Positions 36,723 to 45,921 are shown, numbered from the stretch's first letter. The stretch: DNA of 64,000 nt from Paenibacillus assamensis DSM 18201 (GCF_000422445.1 NZ_AULU01000003.1:248001-312000), one strand, 5' to 3'. Program-made: numbers and translations. Notes: generated by a model from the sequence alone, not told the origin.

Positions 36723-37280
36723 TTAAAATTCAGTCACCAATTCTGCCGCTTCCTTACGTGGGCGTACAGGACGCACCTCATCTGGATAACCAATAAAGAG
36801 ATTCCCGATAATCTTCTCTCCTGGCTTAATACCTAACGCATCCCGGTAAAATGGCAGATTGATATAGGCGCCTGTATGCCACAGCATGCCTACCCCTTCT
36901 TCCCATGCGAGCAGTTGAAGATTTTGTACAAGGGCACTAACTGCCATCACATCTTCTTCCCGGATGTTCGGACGAGGATCTTCAGGCATGACGACGACAA
37001 GAAATGCAGGAATATGATTCACATAGTCACGATATTTTTGCTTTTGTGCTTCATCGCCTTCTTTGAACTTACCTAACTTGATGACAGATTCCACTAGCTT
37101 ATTTGAGTATTCCTGTTTCCCCTGCTCACCAACAAAGATAAACCTCCAAGGCTGGCGCAGACCATGATTAGGAGCATAAACAGCATCATCCAACCAACCG
37201 AGAACCTGTTCTTTCGTAACCGGAGTATTTTTAAAATCATAAGTAGAGCGACGACCACGAATCGTTTCTTTAATAGACAT
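36723..37280 (-). CDS. Nitroreductase family protein
   Basis: 185-residue FMN-dependent nitroreductase-fold oxidoreductase (NAD(P)H donor, cytoplasm). The FMN phosphate-binding RGRRSTYDF near the N-terminus, the APNHGLRQPWRF segment, and the C-terminal GYPDEVRPVRPRK are typical. Substrate is unknown: quinones, nitro compounds, flavins or ferric chelates are possibilities for the family. ATAAGGAGG precedes the ATG. Its promoter carries a Fur-type box, which suggests iron-responsive control. Divergent from lipoate ligase. Confidence 0.9.
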   Translation of the reverse strand: MSIKETIRGRRSTYDFKNTPVTKEQVLGWLDDAVYAPNHGLRQPWRFIFVGEQGKQEYSNKLVESVIKLGKFKEGDEAQKQKYRDYVNHIPAFLVVVMPEDPRPNIREEDVMAVSALVQNLQLLAWEEGVGMLWHTGAYINLPFYRDALGIKPGEKIIGNLFIGYPDEVRPVRPRKEAAELVTEF

Positions 37281-37315
37281 TACGATTAAGCCTCCTTATA
37301 TTCTCCTTTTACTCC

Positions 37316-37344
37316 ATTATATTGATAACGATTATCAATATCAA
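37316..37344 (-). promoter_or_regulatory. Promoter with Fur-type box in the spacer
   Basis: Minus-strand TTGATA (37344-37339), an exact 17-nt spacer and TATAAT (37321-37316) form a near-consensus sigma-A promoter. The spacer contains the 7-1-7 inverted repeat TGATAACGATTATCA (37323-37337 on the plus strand), one base from the Bacillus Fur consensus TGATAATnATTATCA. Bound Fur would block polymerase at the nitroreductase promoter and perhaps also affect the divergent lipoate ligase gene. Confidence 0.75.
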
Positions 37345-37408
37345 ACTATGTTTATGTTTTTTCATATATGGATTACAATAGAATATATATGCAAAGGAGG
37401 CACCCATC

Positions 37409-38413
37409 TTGAAATTTATTGATAATCAAGGGATTACTGATCCCCGTATTAATTTAGCAATTGAAGAGTTCGTGCTTAAGCACCTTCCGATGGATGGAGA
37501 CAGCTATCTTCTCTTCTATATAAATGAGCCCTCGATTATTATCGGGCGCAATCAAAATACGATCGAGGAAATTAACACGGATTATGTCAAAGAGCAAGGT
37601 ATTCATGTCGTTCGCCGCTTATCCGGTGGTGGCGCTGTCTATCATGACCTTGGCAATTTAAACTTCAGCTTTTTAACAAAGGATGACGGCGAATCCTTCC
37701 ACAACTTCCGTAAGTTTACGCAGCCTGTTATCGATACACTTCGTTCGATGGGCGTAGAAGCTGACCTCACAGGTCGTAATGATATTCAAGTTGGCGAGCG
37801 TAAAATTTCCGGAAATGCTCAATTCTCAACTCGTGGCCGCATGTTCAGTCATGGGACACTTTTATTCGATTCGCAAATGGAGCATGTTTCATCCGCGCTT
37901 AAGGTAAAAGCAATAAAAGTCGAATCCAAGAGCACAAAGTCCGTTCGTTCTCGTGTAGCGAACATCACGGAATTTATGTCGGACAAGCTATCCATGGAGG
38001 AGTTCCGCGATTCCTTGCTGCGCCATATTTTCGGGATCGAGCCTGACCAAGTTCCTCAGTACAAACTGACGGAAGAAGACTGGGCAACCATCCATAAAAT
38101 TTCGGAAGAGCGGTACCAGAACTGGGATTGGAACTATGGCTACTCTCCAAAATTCAATGTACAAAATGCCAAGAAATTTACTGGCGGTATCGTTGACGTT
38201 CGCCTGGATATTAAAGACGGACTCATCGAGTCGCTAACGATTTTCGGAGATTTCTTCGGACTTGGTGAAGTAAAAGATATTGAAGAACGTCTTGCAGGCG
38301 TTCGTTACGAAGAGCAAGCTGTTCGTGAGGCACTGGCTGATATGGACATTCCTTACTACCTTGGTCGCGTTGAGCGTGATGAATTTATTCATTTACTCAT
38401 GCTAAATGACTAA
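37409..38413 (+). CDS. lplJ: Lipoate-protein ligase
   Basis: 334-residue LplA/LplJ-type enzyme that activates free lipoate with ATP and attaches it to the E2 and GcvH lipoyl domains. Motifs: RRLSGGGAVYHDLGNLNFSF (lipoate loop), GRNDIQV, the catalytic Lys in GERKISGNAQ, and SHGTLLF. The C-terminal accessory domain is present (WATIHKISEERYQNWDWNYG). AAAGGAGG precedes the ATG. Monocistronic. Confidence 0.95.
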   Translation: MKFIDNQGITDPRINLAIEEFVLKHLPMDGDSYLLFYINEPSIIIGRNQNTIEEINTDYVKEQGIHVVRRLSGGGAVYHDLGNLNFSFLTKDDGESFHNFRKFTQPVIDTLRSMGVEADLTGRNDIQVGERKISGNAQFSTRGRMFSHGTLLFDSQMEHVSSALKVKAIKVESKSTKSVRSRVANITEFMSDKLSMEEFRDSLLRHIFGIEPDQVPQYKLTEEDWATIHKISEERYQNWDWNYGYSPKFNVQNAKKFTGGIVDVRLDIKDGLIESLTIFGDFFGLGEVKDIEERLAGVRYEEQAVREALADMDIPYYLGRVERDEFIHLLMLND

Positions 38414-38444
38414 TCCATAGAGGCATTTGCAATCAGGAGTACGT

Positions 38445-38500
38445 AACCCAGAGGTTGGGTCAGATAGAAGGTACCTACCCTTCCTGACAGCTTCTGGGTT
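38445..38500 (+). terminator. Terminator-like hairpin after lplJ
   Basis: AACCCAGA (38445-38452) pairs with TCTGGGTT (38493-38500), with inner pairing of CAGATAGAAGG-like and CCTTCCTG arms. There is no T-run after it, so its strength is uncertain. Confidence 0.5.
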
Positions 38501-38675
38501 ATTCCGTATTCTATTTACTTGAAGGATTTATCTATTCGATCACTATCCACATCGCTATAATAGAAATGGACCTTTATCTTTCCGCGTTCATACATGGCCT
38601 ACTTCTCTCGTGTGTACAGATAAATGTTTGAATAACCTAACAGCTTATGAGTGTCGGAGGAGATTATAACGCCAT

Positions 38676-39599
38676 ATGAAACGCGATTGGATTGTTTACG
38701 TGACTTTGTTGTTCGTCGCCTTTGTCTGGGGAGCGAGCTTCATCGTCGTACAGGCAGCTGTACAGACGCTGCCCCCGTTAGCTTTTAATGCAGTTCGTTT
38801 TATCGGATCAGCCCTATTATTTCTAGTTGTCCTGCTGTTTTCACGAGTCAAGCTGAAAGATAGACTTTCACCAAAGCTAGCCTTGCACGGAATGATATTA
38901 GGTGTCTGTTTATTTGCAGCATATGCCTTACAGACTGTAGGCTTGCTTCATACGACAACGACCAATACTGGATTTATTACAGGAATATCGGTTGTACTGG
39001 TGCCTTTTTTTAGCGTCATTCTCACACAGCAAAAGCTGGCTTTACCTACTTGGATCGCTGCTGTACTAGCACTTGTTGGACTCTATCTATTAACGTTTAA
39101 CGGTCAAGCGTTTCAATGGAACTATGGCGATATGCTCGTACTGCTTTGTGCAGTCTGCTTCGCGCTTCATATTGCTTTCACGGGGATTTACGCATCCTTG
39201 CATGACACTATTGCCTTAGTTACGATTCAATTAACGACAGTCGGTGTGCTTTCAATGATAAGCTCACTTCTATTAGAACCGCTGCAATCACCAGCTGAGC
39301 TTATGGAGGCTATATTAGATCCCCAAGTATTATTCGCCTTAGTTGTATCGATAGGATTGTCGACTGCATTCGCTTTCTGGGCACAAACTTGGTGTCAGAA
39401 GCATATTTCAGCTGCCCGTGTTGCACTTATATTTGCAACAGAACCTGTATTCGCTGCCATTACTGGCATCGTTTTCGCAGGTGAGAAGTTGGGCACATTG
39501 GCAGTATGGGGGTGCATTTTTATATTTTTCAGCATGATTGTGGCAGAATGGAAATGGAACCGGCACCGAGATACAATAGAAAAAGAAGCTTCCATGTGA
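38676..39599 (+). CDS. EamA-type drug/metabolite transporter
   Basis: 307-residue DMT superfamily protein with ten membrane helices in two EamA repeats (about 7-135 and 150-295). The N-terminal AFVWGASFIVVQAAV and LAFNAVRFIGSALLF segments and the C-terminal FATEPVFAAITGIVFAGE are typical. Substrate unknown; members export amino acids, nucleobases or drugs. GGAGGAG is 13 nt before the ATG, a long spacing, but an upstream in-frame stop rules out an earlier start. Followed 57 nt later by a HAD phosphatase gene. Confidence 0.88.
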   Translation: MKRDWIVYVTLLFVAFVWGASFIVVQAAVQTLPPLAFNAVRFIGSALLFLVVLLFSRVKLKDRLSPKLALHGMILGVCLFAAYALQTVGLLHTTTTNTGFITGISVVLVPFFSVILTQQKLALPTWIAAVLALVGLYLLTFNGQAFQWNYGDMLVLLCAVCFALHIAFTGIYASLHDTIALVTIQLTTVGVLSMISSLLLEPLQSPAELMEAILDPQVLFALVVSIGLSTAFAFWAQTWCQKHISAARVALIFATEPVFAAITGIVFAGEKLGTLAVWGCIFIFFSMIVAEWKWNRHRDTIEKEASM

Positions 39600-39656
39600 T
39601 TGAAATAAATAACCTATATAAAATAGAGAAATCAAAAGTAGAGGGAGAAACCTACT

Positions 39657-40466
39657 ATGTACAAATTAATTGCTATCGACGTTGATGATACATTGATTAC
39701 TGATGATAAAGTCGTTACGGAAGGTACGAAACAAGCGCTTATCCAAGCGATTGGGCAAGGAACAGCTGTTACACTCGCAACGGGGAGAATGTACGCTTCT
39801 GCGCGCAATATCGCGCTGCAAACAGGATTGAATGTGCCGCTTATTACGTATCAAGGCTCACTTATTAAAAATGTCATTAGCGGCGAGGTACTTTACGAGT
39901 GCGCGGTGCCTGAAGATGCAGCCATGAAGCTCTTTGAATATTGTGAGGAGAAGGGGCTTCATTTGCAGCTTTATGTGGATGACCAAGTGTACGCGCAAGA
40001 AAAAAATGAGAAGCTAATCGCTTATTGCGAGTTGTCTAACATTCCTTATACGATCGAGCCAGACTTTAGAGGGGTGCTGTCACGCTGCCGTTCAACGAAA
40101 ATGCTCATTATCGACGAGCCGGCTCTGCTAGATGAAGTGGCAGCACAACTTCGCGGCTTGCTTGGGCCAGATGTTCATATTACAAAGTCTAAGCCGCATT
40201 TCTTGGAGATTACTCACCGTGAAGGTACAAAAGGCCATGCTCTTCGCTTCTTGGCGGAGCATTTCGGCTGCACATTAGAAGAAACAATCGGAATCGGCGA
40301 TTCCTGGAATGACCATGATCTTATTGAGACCGCAGGACTCGGTGTTGCGATGGGCAACGCTGTTTCTTCCTTGAAGGAAATTGCAGACTATATTACACTG
40401 TCCAACAATGAAGAAGGCGTACGTCATGCCATTGAGAAATTCGTATTGAATAGAAGCGAAGCGTAG
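39657..40466 (+). CDS. Cof-type HAD phosphatase
   Basis: 269-residue HAD superfamily IIB (Cof) hydrolase. Motif I DVDDTLITD carries the nucleophilic Asp, motif II is ATGRMYAS, and the motif III Lys and motif IV GIGDSWNDHDLIE are intact. A C2B-type cap (about 85-195) sits between. The family dephosphorylates sugar phosphates, flavin intermediates or pyridoxal phosphate; the substrate cannot be told. GAGGGAG precedes the ATG. Confidence 0.9.
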   Translation: MYKLIAIDVDDTLITDDKVVTEGTKQALIQAIGQGTAVTLATGRMYASARNIALQTGLNVPLITYQGSLIKNVISGEVLYECAVPEDAAMKLFEYCEEKGLHLQLYVDDQVYAQEKNEKLIAYCELSNIPYTIEPDFRGVLSRCRSTKMLIIDEPALLDEVAAQLRGLLGPDVHITKSKPHFLEITHREGTKGHALRFLAEHFGCTLEETIGIGDSWNDHDLIETAGLGVAMGNAVSSLKEIADYITLSNNEEGVRHAIEKFVLNRSEA

Positions 40467-40496
40467 ACCCCTCAACGCATAACACGATATAAATAG

Positions 40497-40565
40497 AGCC
40501 TTCATGATTCACACCGGCGGCATCCGTTAATTCGTTGCAGCACTATTGTGATTATGAAGGCTTAT
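40497..40565 (+). terminator. Terminator-like hairpin
   Basis: AGCCTTCATGATTCAC (40497-40512) pairs imperfectly with GTGATTATGAAGGCT (about 40548-40562), followed by TATTTTCC. Lies between the convergent HAD and DUF3021 genes. Confidence 0.55.
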
Positions 40566-40583
40566 TTTCCATGAAGATATGCC

Positions 40584-40997
40584 TTAACGCTGAAGAATGT
40601 TATTCATCTGTTTAATTTTCATTCTCCAATAGAAATTAATTCCTAGCCATATGACAAGATAACTTGCAATAAAAATAAACAGCATGCTTAGAAAAGCTTC
40701 TCCTGTGAGCTTCGACCATCCATTCATCACATTGACAGCTATGTAGCTGGGAAAAATAATTACGAAATGCGTGATCGTCTGTCTTAGCAACGACCATTTA
40801 TCAATACGGAAGCAAAGCGAAGCCGGACCGAAAACCACACCTAATATAACATATCCGCGCATACATCTATTGAGCCAATCATAGCTAACTAGTTGCCCCT
40901 CCATCGTTTGGATACTTATGAATGTATGAATCATAGCAGCTGCTAATCCAAATACTGCACCAAACACTACACGTTGAAAGATAATTCTAGTCATCAT
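40584..40997 (-). CDS. DUF3021 membrane protein
   Basis: 137-residue protein with four membrane helices (about 10-28, 45-62, 72-92, 103-122). It fits the DUF3021 family, which is commonly encoded right after a LytTR-domain regulator. In streptococcal LytTR systems the membrane partner inhibits the regulator; a similar role here is inferred. The start codon follows the LytTR stop with no gap (TAA then ATGATG), with GGAGGA just upstream, so translation is coupled. Confidence 0.8.
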   Translation of the reverse strand: MMTRIIFQRVVFGAVFGLAAAMIHTFISIQTMEGQLVSYDWLNRCMRGYVILGVVFGPASLCFRIDKWSLLRQTITHFVIIFPSYIAVNVMNGWSKLTGEAFLSMLFIFIASYLVIWLGINFYWRMKIKQMNNILQR

Positions 40998-41456
40998 TTA
41001 CTGTCCTCCCTTTCGATAACCGACCAATCTTTGTTTAACCGTTTGCACGTAAGACCTGGATATGTATTCCTTTTTATCCCCACTGAAAAATACGACTAGG
41101 TTGCCGTTAAACATCATTTCAAACCGCTTCATATGCTCCAAGTTTGCAACAACTGATTTTGAAATTCTAATAAAAGAACGGGCCTGTAGCATCTCTTCCC
41201 ACACATGAAGCCTATCTTTCACTTCATAAGCATCTTCAATCGTCTGTGCAAACACTTTCTGACCTTCTGCATAAAAATATAAAATATGTTTGATATGGAT
41301 AATATGACTGCTTTGATTTCGCTTTGCCTCCACCCACTCGATACTGCTATGCTGCAAAAGCCGCACTACACGTTGAATTTCATCGGTCACTTCACTGCAC
41401 CTTATCAGTACTGATGTTTCTTCACATCGTTCATCCAATTTCACTTCAATCTTCAT
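40998..41456 (-). CDS. LytTR-domain transcriptional regulator
   Basis: 152-residue DNA-binding protein. Residues about 50-147 form a LytTR domain: ILYFYAEGQKVFAQT, RLHVWEEMLQARSFIRISKSVVANLEHMKRF and the final strand GDKKEYISRSYVQTVKQRL. There is no receiver domain, so it is not a classic response regulator. It pairs with the adjacent DUF3021 membrane protein. AAGGGGG precedes the ATG. Its targets are unknown; such modules often regulate their own operon. Confidence 0.88.
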   Translation of the reverse strand: MKIEVKLDERCEETSVLIRCSEVTDEIQRVVRLLQHSSIEWVEAKRNQSSHIIHIKHILYFYAEGQKVFAQTIEDAYEVKDRLHVWEEMLQARSFIRISKSVVANLEHMKRFEMMFNGNLVVFFSGDKKEYISRSYVQTVKQRLVGYRKGGQ

Positions 41457-41687
41457 GATAAAACTGCCCCCTTCTCACTATGGCATATTATAATCAGCAG
41501 CGAATGTAAAAGATAGAATTGTAACACAAGCGGAATATTTAGCGGTATAAGATGTCGTTTAGGCAAAATGAACGGAAAAAACGATCTCCTAGGCTGGCTG
41601 CATCCATATCAATTGCAGCACGATGCGTAGCATCAGAGATCGTACGGTCTAGGGTATATACAGTTTACAAAGTAAGCTTATTTCACT

Positions 41688-42548
41688 CTAAACTTGCAGC
41701 TCCAATCCAAATGAAGCAAGCTTCACATGAGCAGGCAGCTGATAATCTGCACGAACATCTACGCCATGCGACATATGCGTAAAAATCGTTCGTCGTGGAC
41801 GAATACGTTCAACTAGCTCCAACGCCTCGACCATATCATAAACAGAGCGTGTGTGATACGCAAAAGGCTCCTTATAAAAGTTTGTGCCAATGATCAACAT
41901 ATCTAACTCCGCAAAATGCTTAAGTTCCTTTTCACCTAGATCGATCGCATCCGAAGCATACAGCCAACTGAACTTCTTCTCTTCCTCACCATTATTGACG
42001 TTGTTACGATCAAAACGATATGCATAGGAGTAACCATTTTTGCCATGATTCACTCGAATCGGTGTTACAACCCAATCTTCCCACAACCACACCTTTTCGA
42101 TAGCGGTAAATGTAATATGAGCTGACAGCCACGGATACATCGTTTGTATCGTTTGCAATACTTCAAGCGGCGCGTATACTTGTCCACGTCGCTCCAGCCA
42201 ACGGCAGCAATCCGCATATGCAGGTAAACCAGCAATATGATCTTGATGCGCGTGCGTTACCAAAATACGATCGATCCACCTTTGACCGATACGCTCCATT
42301 TGTTCAGCCCAATCGGGCCCACAATCTATAAGTACATGCACATGCTCAGCGTCCGTAGAAGCTGCTTGTTCCAATAAAACGGAAGAACGAAGCCTGCGAT
42401 TCAAGTGACTGTCTCTTGCTTCCATGCAGACTTCACAGTCACAGTAAACTCTCGGTACACCAAGCGAATCACTTGTCCCAAGAAACTTTACTTTCCACAG
42501 AGTACTATCATCCACAGAATTGGCTGCTGTTGAAAATGAAGAATTCAC
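41688..42548 (-). CDS. PhnP-like metallo-beta-lactamase fold hydrolase
   Basis: 286-residue zinc hydrolase. The N-terminal GTSDSLGVPRVYCDCEVC has the three extra cysteines of PhnP (5-phosphoribosyl 1,2-cyclic phosphate phosphodiesterase). THAHQDHIAG is the HxHxDH metal motif, and ASDAIDL and FTHMSHGVD provide further ligands. No phosphonate genes are nearby, so it may act on another cyclic phosphodiester. AAGGAG lies 8 nt before GTG 42548; the longer frame starts with a GTG that touches the ribosome site. Divergent from the glycerophosphodiesterase gene. Confidence 0.78.
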   Translation of the reverse strand: MNSSFSTAANSVDDSTLWKVKFLGTSDSLGVPRVYCDCEVCMEARDSHLNRRLRSSVLLEQAASTDAEHVHVLIDCGPDWAEQMERIGQRWIDRILVTHAHQDHIAGLPAYADCCRWLERRGQVYAPLEVLQTIQTMYPWLSAHITFTAIEKVWLWEDWVVTPIRVNHGKNGYSYAYRFDRNNVNNGEEEKKFSWLYASDAIDLGEKELKHFAELDMLIIGTNFYKEPFAYHTRSVYDMVEALELVERIRPRRTIFTHMSHGVDVRADYQLPAHVKLASFGLELQV

Positions 42549-42737
42549 CAATTTCACTCCTTGTCTTGCTATCTATAATTTACAGTCCGTTAACATAGCT
42601 GATCGTAACGAATCATTCACACATATTGCTTTGAACTACGCCGTAAATTGTATATCATAATTAGTATAAACGGTTATAAACAGAAACAGAAGCTCCAGCT
42701 CTTTAACGGAGACGAGGCAGCAGGAGGGAAAGTAAAG

Positions 42738-43454
42738 ATGAAATTAGAAATTGTAGCTCACCGCGGATATGCTGGAGTATTTCCTGAAAATACGATGGAA
42801 GCGTTTCGTCGTTCCTTGGCGCTTCGTGCAGACAGCATTGAGTTAGATATTCACCATTCACGAGAGGGAATTCCTATCGTCATTCACGATGACACGCTGG
42901 ATCGCACAACAACCTCAACAGGAGCGATTCGCTCACTTTCTGTGTCAGAGATTCAAGCAGCAGATGCGGGCAGCAAGTTTAAGGTTGAATTCTCAGGCTG
43001 CAACGTGCCGCTGTTAGAAGAAGCATTAAAGCTATGTCAAGATTGTCGGGCAGGCTTACAGCTTGAGATCAAAGAGCAGATTAATGAGGATGAAGCTCGT
43101 GCCCTTCTGCATCTGCTATCGGTTTATGACATGAGCAAACGTACGATGATTATTTCTTTTTACAAACAAAACTTAGACCTGCTGCGCCGACTGGATGCGG
43201 AAATAGAGCTGGGCTTTCTAACGACAGATCCGATTGCACTGGAGGCATTAGTTCCACTCGCTCCAGCCTGCCTTTGTGCCCACTACCCGTTGCTGCTGAA
43301 GCACCCTGAGCTTATACAACAAGCACGTAAGTTGAATGTTGATGTAGCCGTTTGGACAATTCGTGATATCGAGACAGCGAGGCAGCTTGTAGAGCTAGGC
43401 GTATATCGACTTACATCCGACATTCCATTACATCATCAAGATCTGCAACAATGA
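42738..43454 (+). CDS. Glycerophosphodiester phosphodiesterase
   Basis: 238-residue cytoplasmic UgpQ-type enzyme that splits glycerophosphodiesters into glycerol-3-phosphate and an alcohol. VAHRGYAGVFPENTMEAF, ELDIHHSREGIPIVIHDDTLDRTT hold the catalytic His pair and metal-binding Glu/Asp; QLEIKEQ and the C-terminal VAVWTIRD are also conserved. GGAGGG lies 9 nt before ATG 42738; the frame reaches back to 42648 without another ribosome site. No signal peptide, unlike GlpQ. Confidence 0.92.
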   Translation: MKLEIVAHRGYAGVFPENTMEAFRRSLALRADSIELDIHHSREGIPIVIHDDTLDRTTTSTGAIRSLSVSEIQAADAGSKFKVEFSGCNVPLLEEALKLCQDCRAGLQLEIKEQINEDEARALLHLLSVYDMSKRTMIISFYKQNLDLLRRLDAEIELGFLTTDPIALEALVPLAPACLCAHYPLLLKHPELIQQARKLNVDVAVWTIRDIETARQLVELGVYRLTSDIPLHHQDLQQ

Positions 43455-43667
43455 GCGAATGGTTGACAAGTATAGTGGCTTAAAAGAACTCAACGGTTAG
43501 GTTTGTTGTTCAAGAGAGCTTAACTCCGAAGAGGGATGGGTACCAAAAGAAAATCTAAAATGCTATGTTCTCCTCTATATGAACATGAGAAGAATGATTG
43601 TTCCTTTCTTTATTTATAAGCTATAATCCTTTAGAAAACAGACTTGTACAAACATAAACATAAAACA

Positions 43668-43732
43668 AAGCACCAAGTCTTCTCCTTGGAAAATTGGGAA
43701 CTTCCCATAAGGAGTAACTTGGCGCTTTTTTA
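43668..43732. terminator. Bidirectional terminator
   Basis: AAGCACCAAGTCTTCTCCTT (43668-43687) pairs with AAGGAGTAACTTGGCGCTT (43709-43727) with mismatches, followed by a T-run on the plus strand and a T-rich stretch on the minus strand. Separates the glycerophosphodiesterase gene from the convergent sulfate operon. Confidence 0.75.
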
Positions 43733-43742
43733 CGTTCATCAA

Positions 43743-44834
43743 TTAGGACCTATTAATACCAGCAAGTACCTCATACCAAATTCCTCGTCTGCTGTATAAG
43801 GTATTGCGTACTTCGTCCCAACCACCTAAATCATCAATCGTGAACAACCCTGCCGGTTCTACAAATGTACCCGCCAATTTCGCTTCAACTTGCTCATTAA
43901 CTGGACGGAATCCCGCCTCCACCCACAGCTGCTGAGCCTTTTCACTGCGTAAAAATTCAACAAATGCTCCTGCTACTTCACGGGTACCATGCTTGTCGAC
44001 ATATCGATCCACAACAACAACCGGGTTCTCAATTTGAATCGTATGCTTGGGAACGATAATTTCATAGTCTACACCTTGCTTCACTCGTGCTTTAAGCTCA
44101 TTCTCATACGTCACAATTGCATCACCAACACCATATTCGAAGGCTGCCATCGAAGCACGCCCACTTTTATCCATGGAGATAACTCGATCATGTACTTGAT
44201 GAAGCAGTTGCTTGGCATAGTTTGGTCCATCGACTCCTTGTTCAGCAGCCATTTTCAATCCTGCACCGTATATAGCATTAATATCCCACTGTGCTCCACC
44301 AGACGTCTTCGGATTCGGGTACAACACATCGACATCAGAACGGGTAAGATCCATCCAATCTTTGATGTGAAGTGGATTACCTGCTCTCGTACCAATTACG
44401 ACGATGGAACGCGTCACCATGCCCTGATAAGGGTCTCGCTGTTTCCAATTATGTGGGATCAGCTCTGCATCAACAAGTTTGTCGATATCCCCTTCCATAG
44501 CCAGCAGGGCAACATCTGCTTCCATCCCGCTTGCGATCGAACGCGCTTGAGTTCCAGAAGCTTCATAAGATTGCTGGAATTCTACCGTCTGCCCCGTCTT
44601 CTCCTTCCATTCCGCTTGGAACGCTGGAAGAATGGGTTGAAGTGCATCTCTTGCCACGGAATAAGCACCAATGACAAGCGTCACAGAGTTATTGCCACTG
44701 TTAACGGGCTGCACATCAACGGCTTCATAAGCCGAATCAGCCGCAGGGGAACTGCAAGCAGTGACGAATAGCAATAAGAAGAGCATGCATCGTTGCATGA
44801 ACCGAGTACAAACACGTACTGCTTGAGGCTCCAT
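43743..44834 (-). CDS. sbp: Sulfate/thiosulfate-binding lipoprotein
   Basis: 363-residue Sbp/CysP-type binding protein. The signal peptide ends in lipobox VTAC with the lipidated Cys at residue 27. The family start TLVIGAYSVARDALQPILPAF, the FQQSYEASGTQARSI segment, and PNPKTSGGAQWDINAIYG, which contacts the anion, are all present. AAAGGAG lies 9 nt before the ATG. Fourth and last gene of the sulfate operon, although binding proteins are usually first. Confidence 0.92.
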   Translation of the reverse strand: MEPQAVRVCTRFMQRCMLFLLLFVTACSSPAADSAYEAVDVQPVNSGNNSVTLVIGAYSVARDALQPILPAFQAEWKEKTGQTVEFQQSYEASGTQARSIASGMEADVALLAMEGDIDKLVDAELIPHNWKQRDPYQGMVTRSIVVIGTRAGNPLHIKDWMDLTRSDVDVLYPNPKTSGGAQWDINAIYGAGLKMAAEQGVDGPNYAKQLLHQVHDRVISMDKSGRASMAAFEYGVGDAIVTYENELKARVKQGVDYEIIVPKHTIQIENPVVVVDRYVDKHGTREVAGAFVEFLRSEKAQQLWVEAGFRPVNEQVEAKLAGTFVEPAGLFTIDDLGGWDEVRNTLYSRRGIWYEVLAGINRS

Positions 44835-44856
44835 CTGCTAATGCTCCTTTCCCTCT

Positions 44857-45921
44857 TTAAATCATGATAGGCATCGGATCTTCTTTCAGCGAGTTCTCTA
44901 TTACTGAATGGCTATCGCCATCAAATACATACACACGATGTATAAGCACTTGCACCGTTTCACCAATTTGCAGCACAGGACTTTCCAAGCTGCGATATGT
45001 TTTCAACAGCAAGTCTCCTACAGCAACCTCGATCATCCATTCACTTCCGCGGAAGTGCATCGCTTTTACAATTCCATTTTCGCTCGCGGATGCAAGCTTC
45101 AGTTCACCGGGTTGACCTACTTCGATATATTCAGGTCTGATCAACACTTTCGTATTCGACTGTGCTGGCACTTGCCCGAATCCTTTCAACTGACCTATGC
45201 TTTCCAGCAGCGTAGATTCGCCGATAAATTCAGCCACAAACGGTGTTCGTGGAGATTTGTAAATATCCCACGGCGTTCCTTTTTGCTCCACAGAACCTTG
45301 TTGAATAATCATAATTTCATCAGCGACTTCAATCGCTTCATCTTGGTCATGCGTAACGAAGATAGACGTAATACCAACACGTTCAATAAGAGACTTTAGC
45401 CAACTGCGCAGCTCTTTGCGAATCTTAGCATCAATTGCCGCAAACGGTTCATCCAACAGCAACAGCTGCGGCTCTGGAGCAAGTGCGCGTGCAAATGCAA
45501 CGCGTTGGCGCTGACCGCCTGACAATTGGTGCGGGTATCGCTTCTCTACACCGCTAAGCCCTGTAAGTTCAAGCAGTTCAGCTACTCTTGCACGAATACG
45601 TGCTTTGGGCCATTTTTGAATCGTCAATCCGAAAGCAATATTGTCATAAACCGTCATATGCTTGAATAAAGCATAATGTTGAAATACAAAACCAATGCCG
45701 CGTTCCTGAGGAGGAACATCGTTCATCACTTTTCCATGAAATAATATCTCACCGCTATCTGGATATTCTAATCCTGCCAACATACGCAGCACTGATGTCT
45801 TGCCGCCTCCGCTCGGACCAAGTAGACCGATCAACTGCCCTGGTTCAATCGAGAAGTTAACGTCACGTACAGCATGATATTGTCCGAACCATTTATTCAA
45901 GTCGCGTACTTCAATGTGCAT
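44857..45921 (-). CDS. cysA: Sulfate ABC transporter ATPase
   Basis: 354-residue CysA ATPase. Walker A GPSGGGKT, signature LSGGQRQR, Walker B LLLLDEPFA and switch FVTHDQDEA are intact. The C-terminal regulatory TOBE-type domain (about 240-345) is present (VLIRPEYIEVG and following). Starts inside the cysW end (11-base overlap). Powers uptake through CysT/CysW. Confidence 0.94.
   Translation of the reverse strand: MHIEVRDLNKWFGQYHAVRDVNFSIEPGQLIGLLGPSGGGKTSVLRMLAGLEYPDSGEILFHGKVMNDVPPQERGIGFVFQHYALFKHMTVYDNIAFGLTIQKWPKARIRARVAELLELTGLSGVEKRYPHQLSGGQRQRVAFARALAPEPQLLLLDEPFAAIDAKIRKELRSWLKSLIERVGITSIFVTHDQDEAIEVADEIMIIQQGSVEQKGTPWDIYKSPRTPFVAEFIGESTLLESIGQLKGFGQVPAQSNTKVLIRPEYIEVGQPGELKLASASENGIVKAMHFRGSEWMIEVAVGDLLLKTYRSLESPVLQIGETVQVLIHRVYVFDGDSHSVIENSLKEDPMPIMI

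Noticed and set aside
43989-44771. Long plus-strand frame (260 codons) opposite sbp
   Set aside because: Shadow of a well-conserved binding-protein gene; no ribosome site and odd amino-acid content.
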